Source of the DNA: Andrena cerasifolii
Taxonomy: Eukaryota > Arthropoda > Insecta > Hymenoptera > Andrenidae
Assembly (NCBI RefSeq): GCF_050908995.1
Contig: NC_135124.1
Coordinates: 1,364,001 to 1,428,000 of the forward strand
DNA length: 64,000 nucleotides
Direction of reading: 5' to 3'
Part shown: one piece after another, positions 26,000 to 39,391 of the stretch
Position numbering within the stretch: position 1 is the first letter of the stretch
How the letters are laid out: each line of letters starts with the position of its first letter
The notes under the pieces: generated by a model
Told to the model about the DNA's origin: nothing
Databases searched by the model: none
The model's input: the letters and a program-made list of their open reading frames with translations, nothing else
Made by a program: the position numbers and the translations under genes

Positions 26000-27394
26000 G
26001 TGCCATCTCTTTCGACGGCATGTTCTCCTGTTACAAAGCCCAATTTTGTGCATTCTGAAAATTTTCGCCAGATTTTGGCCAATATATCAGGAAAACATGA
26101 AGTGGAAAGAGGTATACTAAATTTCAGCTTCAAATGCATCGCCTTAAAGTCGCAAATAAGAGGCGCAGGCCTTTCAAGAGGAGTTCGAAAATTCTGCGTC
26201 TCTTCGTTAAACAGTCACTGTCTCGAAACATCTGCGCCACTTCTCGCTCTTTGATTTGCTCTCCGGAGACGTTACTTTGTGCCATCTCTTTCGACGGCAT
26301 GTTCTCCTGTTACAAAGCCCAATTTGGTGCATTCTGAAAATATTCGCCAGATTTTGGCCAATATATCAGGAGAACATGGTGTGGAAAGAGGAATACTAAA
26401 TTTCAGCTTCAAATGCATCGCCTTAAAGTTGCAAATAAGAGGCGCAGGCCTTTCAAGAGGCGTTCGAAGATACTGCGACCCTTCGTTAAACAGTCACTGT
26501 CTCGAAACATCTGCGCCACTTCTCGCTCTTTGATTTGCTCTCCGGAGACGTTACTTTGTGCCATCTCTTTCGACGGCATGTTCTCCAGTTACAAAGCCCA
26601 ATTTTGTGCATTCTGAAAATATTCGCCAGATTTTGGCCAACATATCAGGAAAACATGAAGTGGAAAGAGGTATACTAAATTTCAGCTTCAAAGGCATCGC
26701 CTTAAAGTTGCAAATAAGAGGCGCAGGCCTTTCAAGAGGCGTTCGAAAATTCTGCGTCTCTTCGTTAAACAGTCACTGTCTCGAAACATCTGCGCCACTT
26801 CTCGCTCTTTGATTTGCTCTCCGGAGACGTTACTTTGTGCCATCTCTTTCGACGGCATGTTCTCCTATTACAAAGCCCAATTTTGTGCATTCTGAAAATT
26901 TTCGCCAGATTTTGGCCAATATATCAGGAAAACATGAAGTGGAAAGAGGTATACTAAATTTCAGCTTCAAATGCATCGCCTTAAAGTCGCAAATAAGAGG
27001 CGCAGGCCTTTCAAGAGGAGTTCGAAAATTCTGCGTCTCTTCGTTAAACAGTCACTGTCTCGAAACATCTGCGCCACTTCTCGCTCTTTGATTTGCTCTC
27101 CGGAGACGTTACTTTGTGCCATCTCTTTCGACGGCATGTTCTCCTGTTACAAAGCCCAATTTGGTGCATTCTGAAAATATTCTCCAGATTTTGGCCAATA
27201 TATCAGGAGAACATGATGTGGAAAGAGGTATACTAAATTTCAGCTTCAAATGCATCGCCTTAAAGTCGCAAATAAGAGGCGCAGGCCTTTCAAGAGGAGT
27301 TCGAAAATTCTGCGTCTCTTCGTTAAACAGTCACTGTCTCGAAACATCTGCGCCACTTCTCGCTCTTTGATTTGCTCTCCGGAGACGTTACTTT
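26000..27394. repeat. Five-monomer block j-g-e-f-n, copy 1
   Basis: The block includes a g monomer with AACATGGTGTGG and GTTCGAAGATAC and an n monomer with AATATTCTCCAG in place of AATATTCGCCAG. Both private changes recur 9486 bp (34 monomers) downstream in the same order. Confidence 0.75.
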
Positions 27395-28510
27395 GTGCCA
27401 TCTCTTTCGACGGCATGTTCTCCTGTTACAAAGCCCAATTTTGTGCATTCTGAAAATTTTCGCCAGATTTTGGCCAATATATCAGGAAAACATGAAGTGG
27501 AAAGAGGTATACTAAATTTCAGCTTCAAATGCATCGCCTTAAAGTCGCAAATAAGAGGCGCAGGCCTTTCAAGAGGAGTTCGAAAATTCTGCGTCTCTTC
27601 GTTAAACAGTCACTGTCTCGAAACATCTGCGCCACTTCTCGCTCTTTGATTTGCTCTCCGGAGACGTTACTTTGTGCCATCTTTTTCGACGGCATGTTCT
27701 CCAGTTACAAAGCCCAATTTTGTGCATTCTGAAAATATTCGCCAGATTTTGGCCAACATATCAGGAAAACATGAAGTGGAAAGAGGTATACTAAATTTCA
27801 GCTTCAAAGGCATCGCCTAAAAGTTGCAAATAAGAAGCGCATGCCTTTCAAGAGGCGTTCGAAAATTCTGCGACCCTTCGTTAAACAGTCACTGTCTCGA
27901 AACATCTGCGCCACTTCTCGCTCTTTGATTTGCTCTCCGGAGACGTTACTTTGTGCCATCTCTTTCGACGGCATGTTCTCCTGTTACAAAGCCCAATTTG
28001 GTGCATTCTGAAAATATTCGCCAGATTTTGGCCAATATATCAGGAGAACATGATGTGGAAAGAGGTATACTAAATTTCAGCTTCAAATGCATCGCCTTAA
28101 AGTTGCAAATAAGAGGCGCAGGCCTTTCAAGAGGCGTTCGAAAATGCTGCGACCCTTCGTTAAACAGTCACTGTCTCGAAACATCTGCGCCACTTCTCGC
28201 TCTTTGATTTGCTCTCTGGAGACGTTACTTTGTGCCATCTCTTTCGACGGCATGTTCTCCTGTTACAAAGCCCAATTTTGTGCATTCTGAAAATTTTCGC
28301 CCGATTTCGGCCAATATATCAGGAAAACATGAAGTGGAAAGAGGTATACTAAATTTCAGCTTCAAATGCATCGCCTTAAAGTCGCAAATAAGAGGCGCAG
28401 GCCTTTCAAGAGGAGTTCGAAAATTCTGCGTCTCTTCGTTAAACAGTCACTGTCTCGAAACATCTGCGCCACTTCTCGCTCTTTGATTTGCTCTCCGGAG
28501 ACGTTACTTT
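27395..28510. repeat. Block j-o-l-j with private markers, copy 1
   Basis: Markers CCATCTTTTTCGAC (near 27680), GCTCTCTGGAGAC (near 28210) and CGCCCGATTTCGG (near 28310) all recur 10881 bp downstream at 38276-39391. The CTCTCTGGAG change destroys the TCTCCGGAGA palindrome in this one monomer type. Confidence 0.75.
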
Positions 28511-28789
28511 GTGCCATCTCTTTCGACGGCATGTTCTCCTGTTACAAAGCCCAATTTTGTGCATTCTGAAAATTTTCGCCAGATTTTGGCCAATATATCA
28601 GGAAAACATGAAGTGGAAAGAGGTATACTAAATTTCAGCTTCAAAGGCATCGCCTTAAAGTTGCAAATAAGAGGCGCAGGCCTTTCACGAGGAGTTCGAA
28701 AATTCTGCGTCTCTTCGTTAAACAGTCACTGTCTCGAAACATGTGCGCCACTTCTCGCTCTTTGATTTGTTCTCCGGAGACGTTACTTT

Positions 28790-31700
28790 GTGCCATCTCT
28801 TTCGACGGCATGTTCTCCTGTTACAAAGCCCAATTTGGTGCATTCTGAAAATATTCGCCAGATCTTGGCCAATATATCAGGAGAACATGATGTGGAAAGA
28901 GGTATACTAAATTTCAGCTTCAAATGCATCGCCTTAAAGTTGCAAATAAGAGGCGCAGGCCTTTCAAGAGGCGTTCGAAAATGCTGCGACCCTTCGTTAA
29001 ACAGTCACTGTCTCGAAACATCTGCGCCACTTCTCGCTCTTTGATTTGCTCTCCGGAGACGTTACTTTGTGTCATCTCTTTCGACGGCATGTTCTCCTGT
29101 TACAAAGCCCAATTTGGTGCATTCTGAAAATATTCGCCAGATTTTGGCCAATATATCAGGAGAACATGATGTGGAAAGAGGTATACTAAATTTCAGCTTC
29201 AAAGGCATCGCCTAAAAGTTGCAAATAAGAAGCGCATGCCTTTCAAGAGGCGTTCGAAAATTCTGCGTCTCTTCGTTAAACAGTCACTGTCTCGAAACAT
29301 CTGCGCCACTTCTCGCTCTTTGATTTGCTCTCCGGAGACGTTACTTTGTGCCATCTCTTTCGACGGCATGTTCTCCTGTTACAAAGCCCAATTTTGTGCA
29401 TTCTGAAAATTTTCGCCAGATTTTGGCCAATATATCAGGAAAACATGAAGTGGAAAGAGGTATACTAAATTTCAGCTTCAAATGCATCGCCTTAAAGTCG
29501 CAAATAAGAGGCGCAGGCCTTTCAAGAGGAGTTCGAAAATTCTGCGTCTCTTCGTTAAACAGTCACTGTCTCGAAACATCTGCGCCACTTCTCGCTCTTT
29601 GATTTGCTCTCCGGAGACGTTACTTTGTGCCATCTCTTTCGACGGCATGTTCTCCAGTTACAAAGCCCAATTTTGTGCATTCTGAAAATATTCGCCAGAT
29701 TTTGGCCAACATATCAGGAAAACATGAAGTGGAAAGAGGTATACTAAATTTCAGCTTCAAAGGCATCGCCTTAAAGTTGCAAATAAGAGGCGCAGGCCTT
29801 TCAAGAGGCGTTCGAAAATTCTGCGTCTCTTCGTTAAACAGTCACTGTCTCGAAACATCTGCGCCACTTCTCGCTCTTTGATTTGCTCTCCGGAGACGTT
29901 ACTTTGTGCCATCTCTTTCGACGGCATGTTCTCCTATTACAAAGCCCAATTTTGTGCATTCTGAAAATTTTCGCCAGATTTTGGCCAATATATCAGGAAA
30001 ACATGAAGTGGAAAGAGGTATACTAAATTTCAGCTTCAAATGCATCGCCTTAAAGTCGCAAATAAGAGGCGCAGGCCTTTCAAGAGGAGTTCGAAAATTC
30101 TGCGTCTCTTCGTTAAACAGTCACTGTCTCGAAACATCTGCGCCACTTCTCGCTCTTTGATTTGCTCTCCGGAGACGTTACTTTGTGCCATCTCTTTCGA
30201 CGGCATGTTCTCCTGTTACAAAGCCCAATTTGGTGCATTCTGAAAATATTCGCCAGATTTTGGCCAATATATCAGGAGAACATGATGTGGAAAGAGGTAT
30301 ACTAAATTTCAGCTTCAAATGCATCGCCTTAAAGTCGCAAATAAGAGGCGCAGGCCTTTCAAGAGGAGTTCGAAAATTCTGCGTCTCTTCGTTAAACAGT
30401 CACTGTCTCGAAACATCTGCGCCACTTCTCGCTCTTTGATTTGCTCTCCGGAGACGTTACTTTGTGCCATCTCTTTCGACGGCATGTTCTCCAGTTACAA
30501 AGCCCAATTTTGTGCATTCTGAAAATATTCGCCAGATTTTGGCCAACATATCAGGAAAACATGAAGTGGAAAGAGGAATACTAAATTTCAGCTTCAAAGG
30601 CATCGCCTTAAAGTTGCAAATAAGAGGCGCAGGCCTTTCAAGAGGCGTTCGAAAATTCTGCGTCTCTTCGTTAAACAGTCACTGTCTCGAAACATCTGCG
30701 CCACTTCTCGCTCTTTGATTTGCTCTCCGGAGACGTTACTTTGTGCCATCTCTTTCGACGGCATGTTCTCCTGTTACAAAGCCCAATTTTGTGCATTCTG
30801 AAAATTTTCGCCAGATTTTGGCCAATATATCAGGAAAACATGAAGTGGAAAGAGGTATACTAAATTTCAGCTTCAAATGCATCGCCTTAAAGTCGCAAAT
30901 AAGAGGCGCAGGCCTTTCAAGAGGAGTTCGAAAATTCTGCGTCTCTTCGTTAAACAGTCACTGTCTCGAAACATCTGCGCCACTTCTCGCTCTTTGATTT
31001 GCTCTCCGGAGACGTTACTTTGTGCCATCTTTTTCGACGGCATGTTCTCCAGTTACAAAGCCCAATTTTGTGCATTCTGAAAATATTCGCCAGATTTTGG
31101 CCAACATATCAGGAAAACATGAAGTGGAAAGAGGTATACTAAATTTCAGCTTCAAAGGCATCGCCTAAAAGTTGCAAATAAGAAGCGCATGCCTTTCAAG
31201 AGGCGTTCGAAAATTCTGCGACCCTTCGTTAAACAGCCACTGTCTCGAAACATCTGCGCCACTTCTCGCTCTTTGATTTGCTCTCCGGAGACGTTACTTT
31301 GTGCCATCTCTTTCGACGGCATGTTCTCCTGTTACAAAGCCCAATTTGGTGCATTCTGAAAATATTCGCCAGATTTTGGCCAATATATCAGGAGAACATG
31401 ATGTGGAAAGAGGTATACTAAATTTCAGCTTCAAATGCATCGCCTTAAAGTTGCAAATAAGAGGCGCAGGCCTTTCAAGAGGCGTTCGAAAATGCTGCGA
31501 CCCTTCGTTAAACAGTCACTGTCTCGAAACATCTGCGCCACTTCTCGCTCTTTGATTTGCTCTCTGGAGACGTTACTTTGTGCCATCTCTTTCGACGGCA
31601 TGTTCTCCTGTTACAAAGCCCAATTTTGTGCATTCTGAAAATTTTCGCCAGATTTTGGCCAATATATCAGGAAAACATGAAGTGGAAAGAGGTATACTAA

Positions 31701-34700
31701 ATTTCAGCTTCAAATGCATCGCCTTAAAGTCGCAAATAAGAGGCGCAGGCCTTTCAAGAGGAGTTCGAAAATTCTGCGTCTCTTCGTTAAACAGTCACTG
31801 TCTCGAAACATCTGCGCCACTTCTCGCTCTTTGATTTGCTCTCCGGAGACGTTACTTTGTGCCATCTCTTTCGACGGCATGTTCTCCTGTTACAAAGCCC
31901 AATTTTGTGCATTCTGAAAATTTTCGCCAGATTTTGGCCAATATATCAGGAAAACATGAAGTGGAAAGAGGTATACTAAATTTCAGCTTCAAAGGCATCG
32001 CCTTAAAGTTGCAAATAAGAGGCGCAGGCCTTTCACGAGGAGTTCGAAAATTCTGCGTCTCTTCGTTAAACAGTCACTGTCTCGAAACATGTGCGCCACT
32101 TCTCGCTCTTTGATTTGTTCTCCGGAGACGTTACTTTGTGCCATCTCTTTCGACGGCATGTTCTCCTGTTACAAAGCCCAATTTGGTGCATTCTGAAAAT
32201 ATTCGCCAGATCTTGGCCAATATATCAGGAGAACATGATGTGGAAAGAGGTATACTAAATTTCAGCTTCAAATGCATCGCCTTAAAGTTGCAAATAAGAG
32301 GCGCAGGCCTTTCAAGAGGCGTTCGAAAATGCTGCGACCCTTCGTTAAACAGTCACTGTCTCGAAACATCTGCGCCACTTCTCGCTCTTTGATTTGCTCT
32401 CCGGAGACGTTACTTTGTGTCATCTCTTTCGACGGCATGTTCTCCTGTTACAAAGCCCAATTTGGTGCATTCTGAAAATATTCGCCAGATTTTGGCCAAT
32501 ATATCAGGAGAACATGATGTGGAAAGAGGTATACTAAATTTCAGCTTCAAAGGCATCGCCTAAAAGTTGCAAATAAGAAGCGCATGCCTTTCAAGAGGCG
32601 TTCGAAAATTCTGCGTCTCTTCGTTAAACAGTCACTGTCTCGAAACATCTGCGCCACTTCTCGCTCTTTGATTTGCTCTCCGGAGACGTTACTTTGTGCC
32701 ATCTCTTTCGACGGCATGTTCTCCTGTTACAAAGCCCAATTTGGTGCATTCTGAAAATATTCGCCAGATTTTGGCCAATATATCAGGAGAACATGATGTG
32801 GAAAGAGGTATACTAAATTTCAGCTTCAAAGGCATCGCCTAAAAGTTGCAAATAAGAAGCGCATGCCTTTCAAGAGGCGTTCGAAAATTCTGCGTCTCTT
32901 CGTTAAACAGTCACTGTCTCGAAACATCTGCGGCACTTCTCGCTCTTTGATTTGCTCTCCGGAGACGTTACTTTGTGCCATCTCTTTCGACGGCATGTTC
33001 TCCTGTTACAAAGCCCAATTTGGTGCATTCTGAAAATATTCGCCAGATTTTGGCCAATATATCAGGAGAACATGATGTGGAAAGAGGTATACTAAATTTC
33101 AGCTTCAAATGCATCGCCTTAAAGTTGCAAATAAGAGGCGCAGGCCTTTCAAGAGGCGTTCGAAAATGCTGCGACCCTACGTTAAACGGTCACTGTCTCG
33201 AAACATCTGCGCCACTTCTCGCTCTTTGATTTGCTCTCCGGAGACGTTACTTTGTGTCGTCTCTTTCGACGGCATGTTCTCCTGTTACAAAGCCCAATTT
33301 GGTGCATTCTGAAAATATTCGCCAGATTTTGGCCAATATATCAGGAGAACATGATGTGGAAAGAGGTATACTAAATTTCAGCTTCAAAGGCATCGCCTAA
33401 AAGTTGCAAATAAGAAGCGCATGCCTTTCAAGAGGCGTTCGAAAATTCTGCGTCTCTTCGTTAAACAGTCACTGTCTCGAAACATCTGCGCCACTTCTCG
33501 CTCTTTGATTTGCTCTCCGGAGACGTTACTTTGTGCCATCTCTTTCGACGGCATATTCTCCTGTTACAAAGCCCAATTTTGTGCATTCTGAAAATTTTCG
33601 CCAGATTTTGGCCAATATATCAGGAAAACATGAAGTGGAAAGAGGTATACTAAATTTCAGCTTCAAATGCATCGCCTTAAAGTCGCAAATAAGAGGCGCA
33701 GGCCTTTCAAGAGGAGTTCGAAAATTCTGCGTCTCTTCGTTAAACAGTCACTGTCTCGAAACATCTGCGCCACTTCTCGCTCTTTGATTTGCTCTCCGGA
33801 GACGTTACTTTGTGCCATCTCTTTCGACGGCATGTTCTCCAGTTACAAAGCCCAATTTTGTGCATTCTGAAAATTTTCGCCAGATTTTGGCCAATATATC
33901 AGGAAAACATGAAGTGGAAAGAGGTATACTAAATTTCAGCTTCAAATGCATCGCCTTAAAGTCGCAAATAAGAGGCGCAGGCCTTTCAAGAGGAGTTCGA
34001 AAATTCTGCGTCTCTTCGTTAAACAGTCACTGTCTCGAAACATCTGCGCCACTTCTCGCTCTTTGATTTGCTCTCCGGAGACGTTACTTTGTGCCATCTC
34101 TTTCGACGGCATGTTCTCCAGTTACAAAGCCCAATTTTGTGCATTCTGAAAATATTCGCCAGATTTTGGCCAACATATCAGGAAAACATGAAGTGGAAAG
34201 AGGTATACTAAATTTCAGCTTCAAAGGCATCGCCTTAAAGTTGCAAATAAGAGGCGCAGGACTTTCAAGAGGCGTTCGAAAATTCTGCGTCTCTTCGTTA
34301 AACAGTCACTGTCTCGAAACATCTGCGCCACTTCTCGCTCTTTGATTTGCTCTCCGGAGACGTTACTTTGTGCCATCTCTTTCGACGGCATGTTCTCCTA
34401 TTACAAAGCCCAATTTTGTGCATTCTGAAAATTTTCGCCAGATTTTGGCCAATATATCAGGAAAACATGAAGTGGAAAGAGGTATACTAAATTTCAGCTT
34501 CAAATGCATCGCCTTAAAGTCGCAAATAAGAGGCGCAGGCCTTTCAAGAGGAGTTCGAAAATTCTGCGTCTCTTCGTTAAACAGTCACTGTCTCGAAACA
34601 TCTGCGCCACTTCTCGCTCTTTGATTTGCTCTCCGGAGACGTTACTTTGTGCCATCTCTTTCGACGGCATGTTCTCCAGTTACAAAGCCCAATTTTGTGC

Positions 34701-35485
34701 ATTCTGAAAATATTCGCCAGATTTTGGCCAACATATCAGGAAAACATGAAGTGGAAAGAGGTATACTAAATTTCAGCTTCAAAGGCATCGCCTTAAAGTT
34801 GCAAATAAGAGGCGCAGGCCTTTCAAGAGGCGTTCGAAAATTCTGCGTCTCTTCGTTAAACAGTCACTGTCTCGAAACATCTGCGCCACTTCTTGCTCTT
34901 TGATTTGCTCTCCGGAGACGTTACTTTGTGCCATCTCTTTCGACGGCATGTTCTCCTGTTACAAAGCCCAATTTGGTGCATTCTGAAAATATTCGCCAGA
35001 TTTTGGCCAATATATCAGGAAAACATGAAGTGGAAAGAGGTATACTAAATTTCAGCTTCAAATGCATCGCCTTAAAGTCGCAAATAAGAGGCGCAGGCCT
35101 TTCAAGAGGAGTTCGAAAATTCTGCGTCTCTTCGTTAAACAGTCACTGTCTCGAAACATCTGCGCCACTTCTCGCTCTTTGATTTGCTCTCCGGAGACGT
35201 TACTTTGTGCCATCTCTTTCGACGGCATGTTCTCCTGTTACAAAGCCCAATTTGGTGCATTCTGAAAATATTCGCCAGATTTTGGCCAATATATCAGGAG
35301 AACATGATGTGGAAAGAGGTATACTAAATTTCAGCTTCAAATGCATCGCCTTAAAGTCGCAAATAAGAGGCGCAGGCCTTTCAAGAGGAGTTCGAAAATT
35401 CTGCGTCTCTTCGTTAAACAGTCACTGTCTCGAAACATCTGCGCCACTTCTCGCTCTTTGATTTGCTCTCCGGAGACGTTACTTT
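28790..35485. repeat. 24-monomer segmental duplication, copy 1
   Basis: At least seven private changes are shared with positions 10602 bp (38 monomers) downstream: AGATCTTGG (28864), ACAGCCACTG (31235 area), CTGCGGCAC (32931 area), CCCTACGTT (33178 area), GTGTCGTCTC (33256 area), GGACTTTCAAG (34259 area) and CTTCTTGCTC (34892 area). Homology stops after 35461-35485, where this copy continues with a j unit and the other with a d unit. Confidence 0.85.
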
Positions 35486-36880
35486 GTGCCATCTCTTTCG
35501 ACGGCATGTTCTCCTGTTACAAAGCCCAATTTTGTGCATTCTGAAAATTTTCGCCAGATTTTGGCCAATATATCAGGAAAACATGAAGTGGAAAGAGGTA
35601 TACTAAATTTCAGCTTCAAATGCATCGCCTTAAAGTCGCAAATAAGAGGCGCAGGCCTTTCAAGAGGAGTTCGAAAATTCTGCGTCTCTTCGTTAAACAG
35701 TCACTGTCTCGAAACATCTGCGCCACTTCTCGCTCTTTGATTTGCTCTCCGGAGACGTTACTTTGTGCCATCTCTTTCGACGGCATGTTCTCCTGTTACA
35801 AAGCCCAATTTGGTGCATTCTGAAAATATTCGCCAGATTTTGGCCAATATATCAGGAGAACATGGTGTGGAAAGAGGAATACTAAATTTCAGCTTCAAAT
35901 GCATCGCCTTAAAGTTGCAAATAAGAGGCGCAGGCCTTTCAAGAGGCGTTCGAAGATACTGCGACCCTTCGTTAAACAGTCACTGTCTCGAAACATCTGC
36001 GCCACTTCTCGCTCTTTGATTTGCTCTCCGGAGACGTTACTTTGTGCCATCTCTTTCGACGGCATGTTCTCCAGTTACAAAGCCCAATTTTGTGCATTCT
36101 GAAAATATTCGCCAGATTTTGGCCAACATATCAGGAAAACATGAAGTGGAAAGAGGTATACTAAATTTCAGCTTCAAAGGCATCGCCTTAAAGTTGCAAA
36201 TAAGAGGCGCAGGCCTTTCAAGAGGCGTTCGAAAATTCTGCGTCTCTTCGTTAAACAGTCACTGTCTCGAAACATCTGCGCCACTTCTCGCTCTTTGATT
36301 TGCTCTCCGGAGACGTTACTTTGTGCCATCTCTTTCGACGGCATGTTCTCCTATTACAAAGCCCAATTTTGTGCATTCTGAAAATTTTCGCCAGATTTTG
36401 GCCAATATATCAGGAAAACATGAAGTGGAAAGAGGTATACTAAATTTCAGCTTCAAATGCATCGCCTTAAAGTCGCAAATAAGAGGCGCAGGCCTTTCAA
36501 GAGGAGTTCGAAAATTCTGCGTCTCTTCGTTAAACAGTCACTGTCTCGAAACATCTGCGCCACTTCTCGCTCTTTGATTTGCTCTCCGGAGACGTTACTT
36601 TGTGCCATCTCTTTCGACGGCATGTTCTCCTGTTACAAAGCCCAATTTGGTGCATTCTGAAAATATTCTCCAGATTTTGGCCAATATATCAGGAGAACAT
36701 GATGTGGAAAGAGGTATACTAAATTTCAGCTTCAAATGCATCGCCTTAAAGTCGCAAATAAGAGGCGCAGGCCTTTCAAGAGGAGTTCGAAAATTCTGCG
36801 TCTCTTCGTTAAACAGTCACTGTCTCGAAACATCTGCGCCACTTCTCGCTCTTTGATTTGCTCTCCGGAGACGTTACTTT
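35486..36880. repeat. Five-monomer block j-g-e-f-n, copy 2
   Basis: It matches 26000-27394 at offset 9486 bp, with AACATGGTGTGG near 35860 and AATATTCTCCAG near 36664. It is followed by an extra local duplication of four monomers. Confidence 0.75.
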
Positions 36881-38275
36881 GTGCCATCTCTTTCGACGGC
36901 ATGTTCTCCAGTTACAAAGCCCAATTTTGTGCATTCTGAAAATATTCGCCAGATTTTGGCCAACATATCAGGAAAACATGAAGTGGAAAGAGGTATACTA
37001 AATTTCAGCTTCAAAGGCATCGCCTTAAAGTTGCAAATAAGAGGCGCAGGCCTTTCAAGAGGCGTTCGAAAATTCTGCGTCTCTTCGTTAAACAGTCACT
37101 GTCTCGAAACATCTGCGCCACTTCTCGCTCTTTGATTTGCTCTCCGGAGACGTTACTTTGTGCCATCTCTTTCGACGGCATGTTCTCCTGTTACAAAGCC
37201 CAATTTTGTGCATTCTGAAAATATTCGCCAGATTTTGGCCAACATATCAGGAAAACATGAAGTGGAAAGAGGTATACTAAATTTCAGCTTCAAAGGCATC
37301 GCCTTAAAGTTGCAAATAAGAGGCGCAGGCCTTTCAAGAGGCGTTCGAAAATTCTGCGTCTCTTCGTTAAACAGTCACTGTCTCGAAACATCTGCGCCAC
37401 TTCTCGCTCTTTGATTTGCTCTCCGGAGACGTTACTTTGTGCCATCTCTTTCGACGGCATGTTCTCCTATTACAAAGCCCAATTTTGTGCATTCTGAAAA
37501 TTTTCGCCAGATTTTGGCCAATATATCAGGAAAACATGAAGTGGAAAGAGGTATACTAAATTTCAGCTTCAAATGCATCGCCTTAAAGTCGCAAATAAGA
37601 GGCGCAGGCCTTTCAAGAGGAGTTCGAAAATTCTGCGTCTCTTCGTTAAACAGTCACTGTCTCGAAACATCTGCGCCACTTCTCGCTCTTTGATTTGCTC
37701 TCCGGAGACGTTACTTTGTGCCATCTCTTTCGACGGCATGTTCTCCTGTTACAAAGCCCAATTTGGTGCATTCTGAAAATATTCTCCAGATTTTGGCCAA
37801 TATATCAGGAGAACATGATGTGGAAAGAGGTATACTAAATTTCAGCTTCAAATGCATCGCCTTAAAGTCGCAAATAAGAGGCGCAGGCCTTTCAAGAGGA
37901 GTTCGAAAATTCTGCGTCTCTTCGTTAAACAGTCACTGTCTCGAAACATCTGCGCCACTTCTCGCTCTTTGATTTGCTCTCCGGAGACGTTACTTTGTGC
38001 CATCTCTTTCGACGGCATGTTCTCCAGTTACAAAGCCCAATTTTGTGCATTCTGAAAATATTCGCCAGATTTTGGCCAACATATCAGGAAAACATGAAGT
38101 GGAAAGAGGTATACTAAATTTCAGCTTCAAAGGCATCGCCTTAAAGTTGCAAATAAGAGGCGCAGGCCTTTCAAGAGGCGTTCGAAAATTCTGCGTCTCT
38201 TCGTTAAACAGTCACTGTCTCGAAACATCTGCGCCACTTCTCGCTCTTTGATTTGCTCTCCGGAGACGTTACTTT
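36044..38275. repeat. Four-monomer tandem duplication (e-f-n-e twice, 1116 bp each)
   Basis: Order 36044 e, 36323 f, 36602 n, 36881 e is followed by 37160 e*, 37439 f, 37718 n, 37997 e. Both n monomers carry AATATTCTCCAG. The joint monomer at 37160 begins j-type (CTCCTGTTAC, T at 37189) and becomes e-type from the A at 37223. That is the hybrid expected from exchange between the j unit now at 38276 and the e unit at 36044. Confidence 0.75.
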
Positions 38276-39391
38276 GTGCCATCTCTTTCGACGGCATGTT
38301 CTCCTGTTACAAAGCCCAATTTTGTGCATTCTGAAAATTTTCGCCAGATTTTGGCCAATATATCAGGAAAACATGAAGTGGAAAGAGGTATACTAAATTT
38401 CAGCTTCAAATGCATCGCCTTAAAGTCGCAAATAAGAGGCGCAGGCCTTTCAAGAGGAGTTCGAAAATTCTGCGTCTCTTCGTTAAACAGTCACTGTCTC
38501 GAAACATCTGCGCCACTTCTCGCTCTTTGATTTGCTCTCCGGAGACGTTACTTTGTGCCATCTTTTTCGACGGCATGTTCTCCAGTTACAAAGCCCAATT
38601 TTGTGCATTCTGAAAATATTCGCCAGATTTTGGCCAACATATCAGGAAAACATGAAGTGGAAAGAGGTATACTAAATTTCAGCTTCAAAGGCATCGCCTA
38701 AAAGTTGCAAATAAGAAGCGCATGCCTTTCAAGAGGCGTTCGAAAATTCTGCGACCCTTCGTTAAACAGTCACTGTCTCGAAACATCTGCGCCACTTCTC
38801 GCTCTTTGATTTGCTCTCCGGAGACGTTACTTTGTGCCATCTCTTTCGACGGCATGTTCTCCTGTTACAAAGCCCAATTTGGTGCATTCTGAAAATATTC
38901 GCCAGATTTTGGCCAATATATCAGGAGAACATGATGTGGAAAGAGGTATACTAAATTTCAGCTTCAAATGCATCGCCTTAAAGTTGCAAATAAGAGGCGC
39001 AGGCCTTTCAAGAGGCGTTCGAAAATGCTGCGACCCTTCGTTAAACAGTCACTGTCTCGAAACATCTGCGCCACTTCTCGCTCTTTGATTTGCTCTCTGG
39101 AGACGTTACTTTGTGCCATCTCTTTCGACGGCATGTTCTCCTGTTACAAAGCCCAATTTTGTGCATTCTGAAAATTTTCGCCCGATTTCGGCCAATATAT
39201 CAGGAAAACATGAAGTGGAAAGAGGTATACTAAATTTCAGCTTCAAATGCATCGCCTTAAAGTCGCAAATAAGAGGCGCAGGCCTTTCAAGAGGAGTTCG
39301 AAAATTCTGCGTCTCTTCGTTAAACAGTCACTGTCTCGAAACATCTGCGCCACTTCTCGCTCTTTGATTTGCTCTCCGGAGACGTTACTTT
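38276..39391. repeat. Block j-o-l-j with private markers, copy 2
   Basis: It matches 27395-28510 at 39 monomers. The following d-type monomer present in copy 1 (28511, with ACATGTGCGCC) is missing here, so the offset changes from 39 to 38 monomers at this point. That means a one-monomer gain or loss since duplication. Confidence 0.75.
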
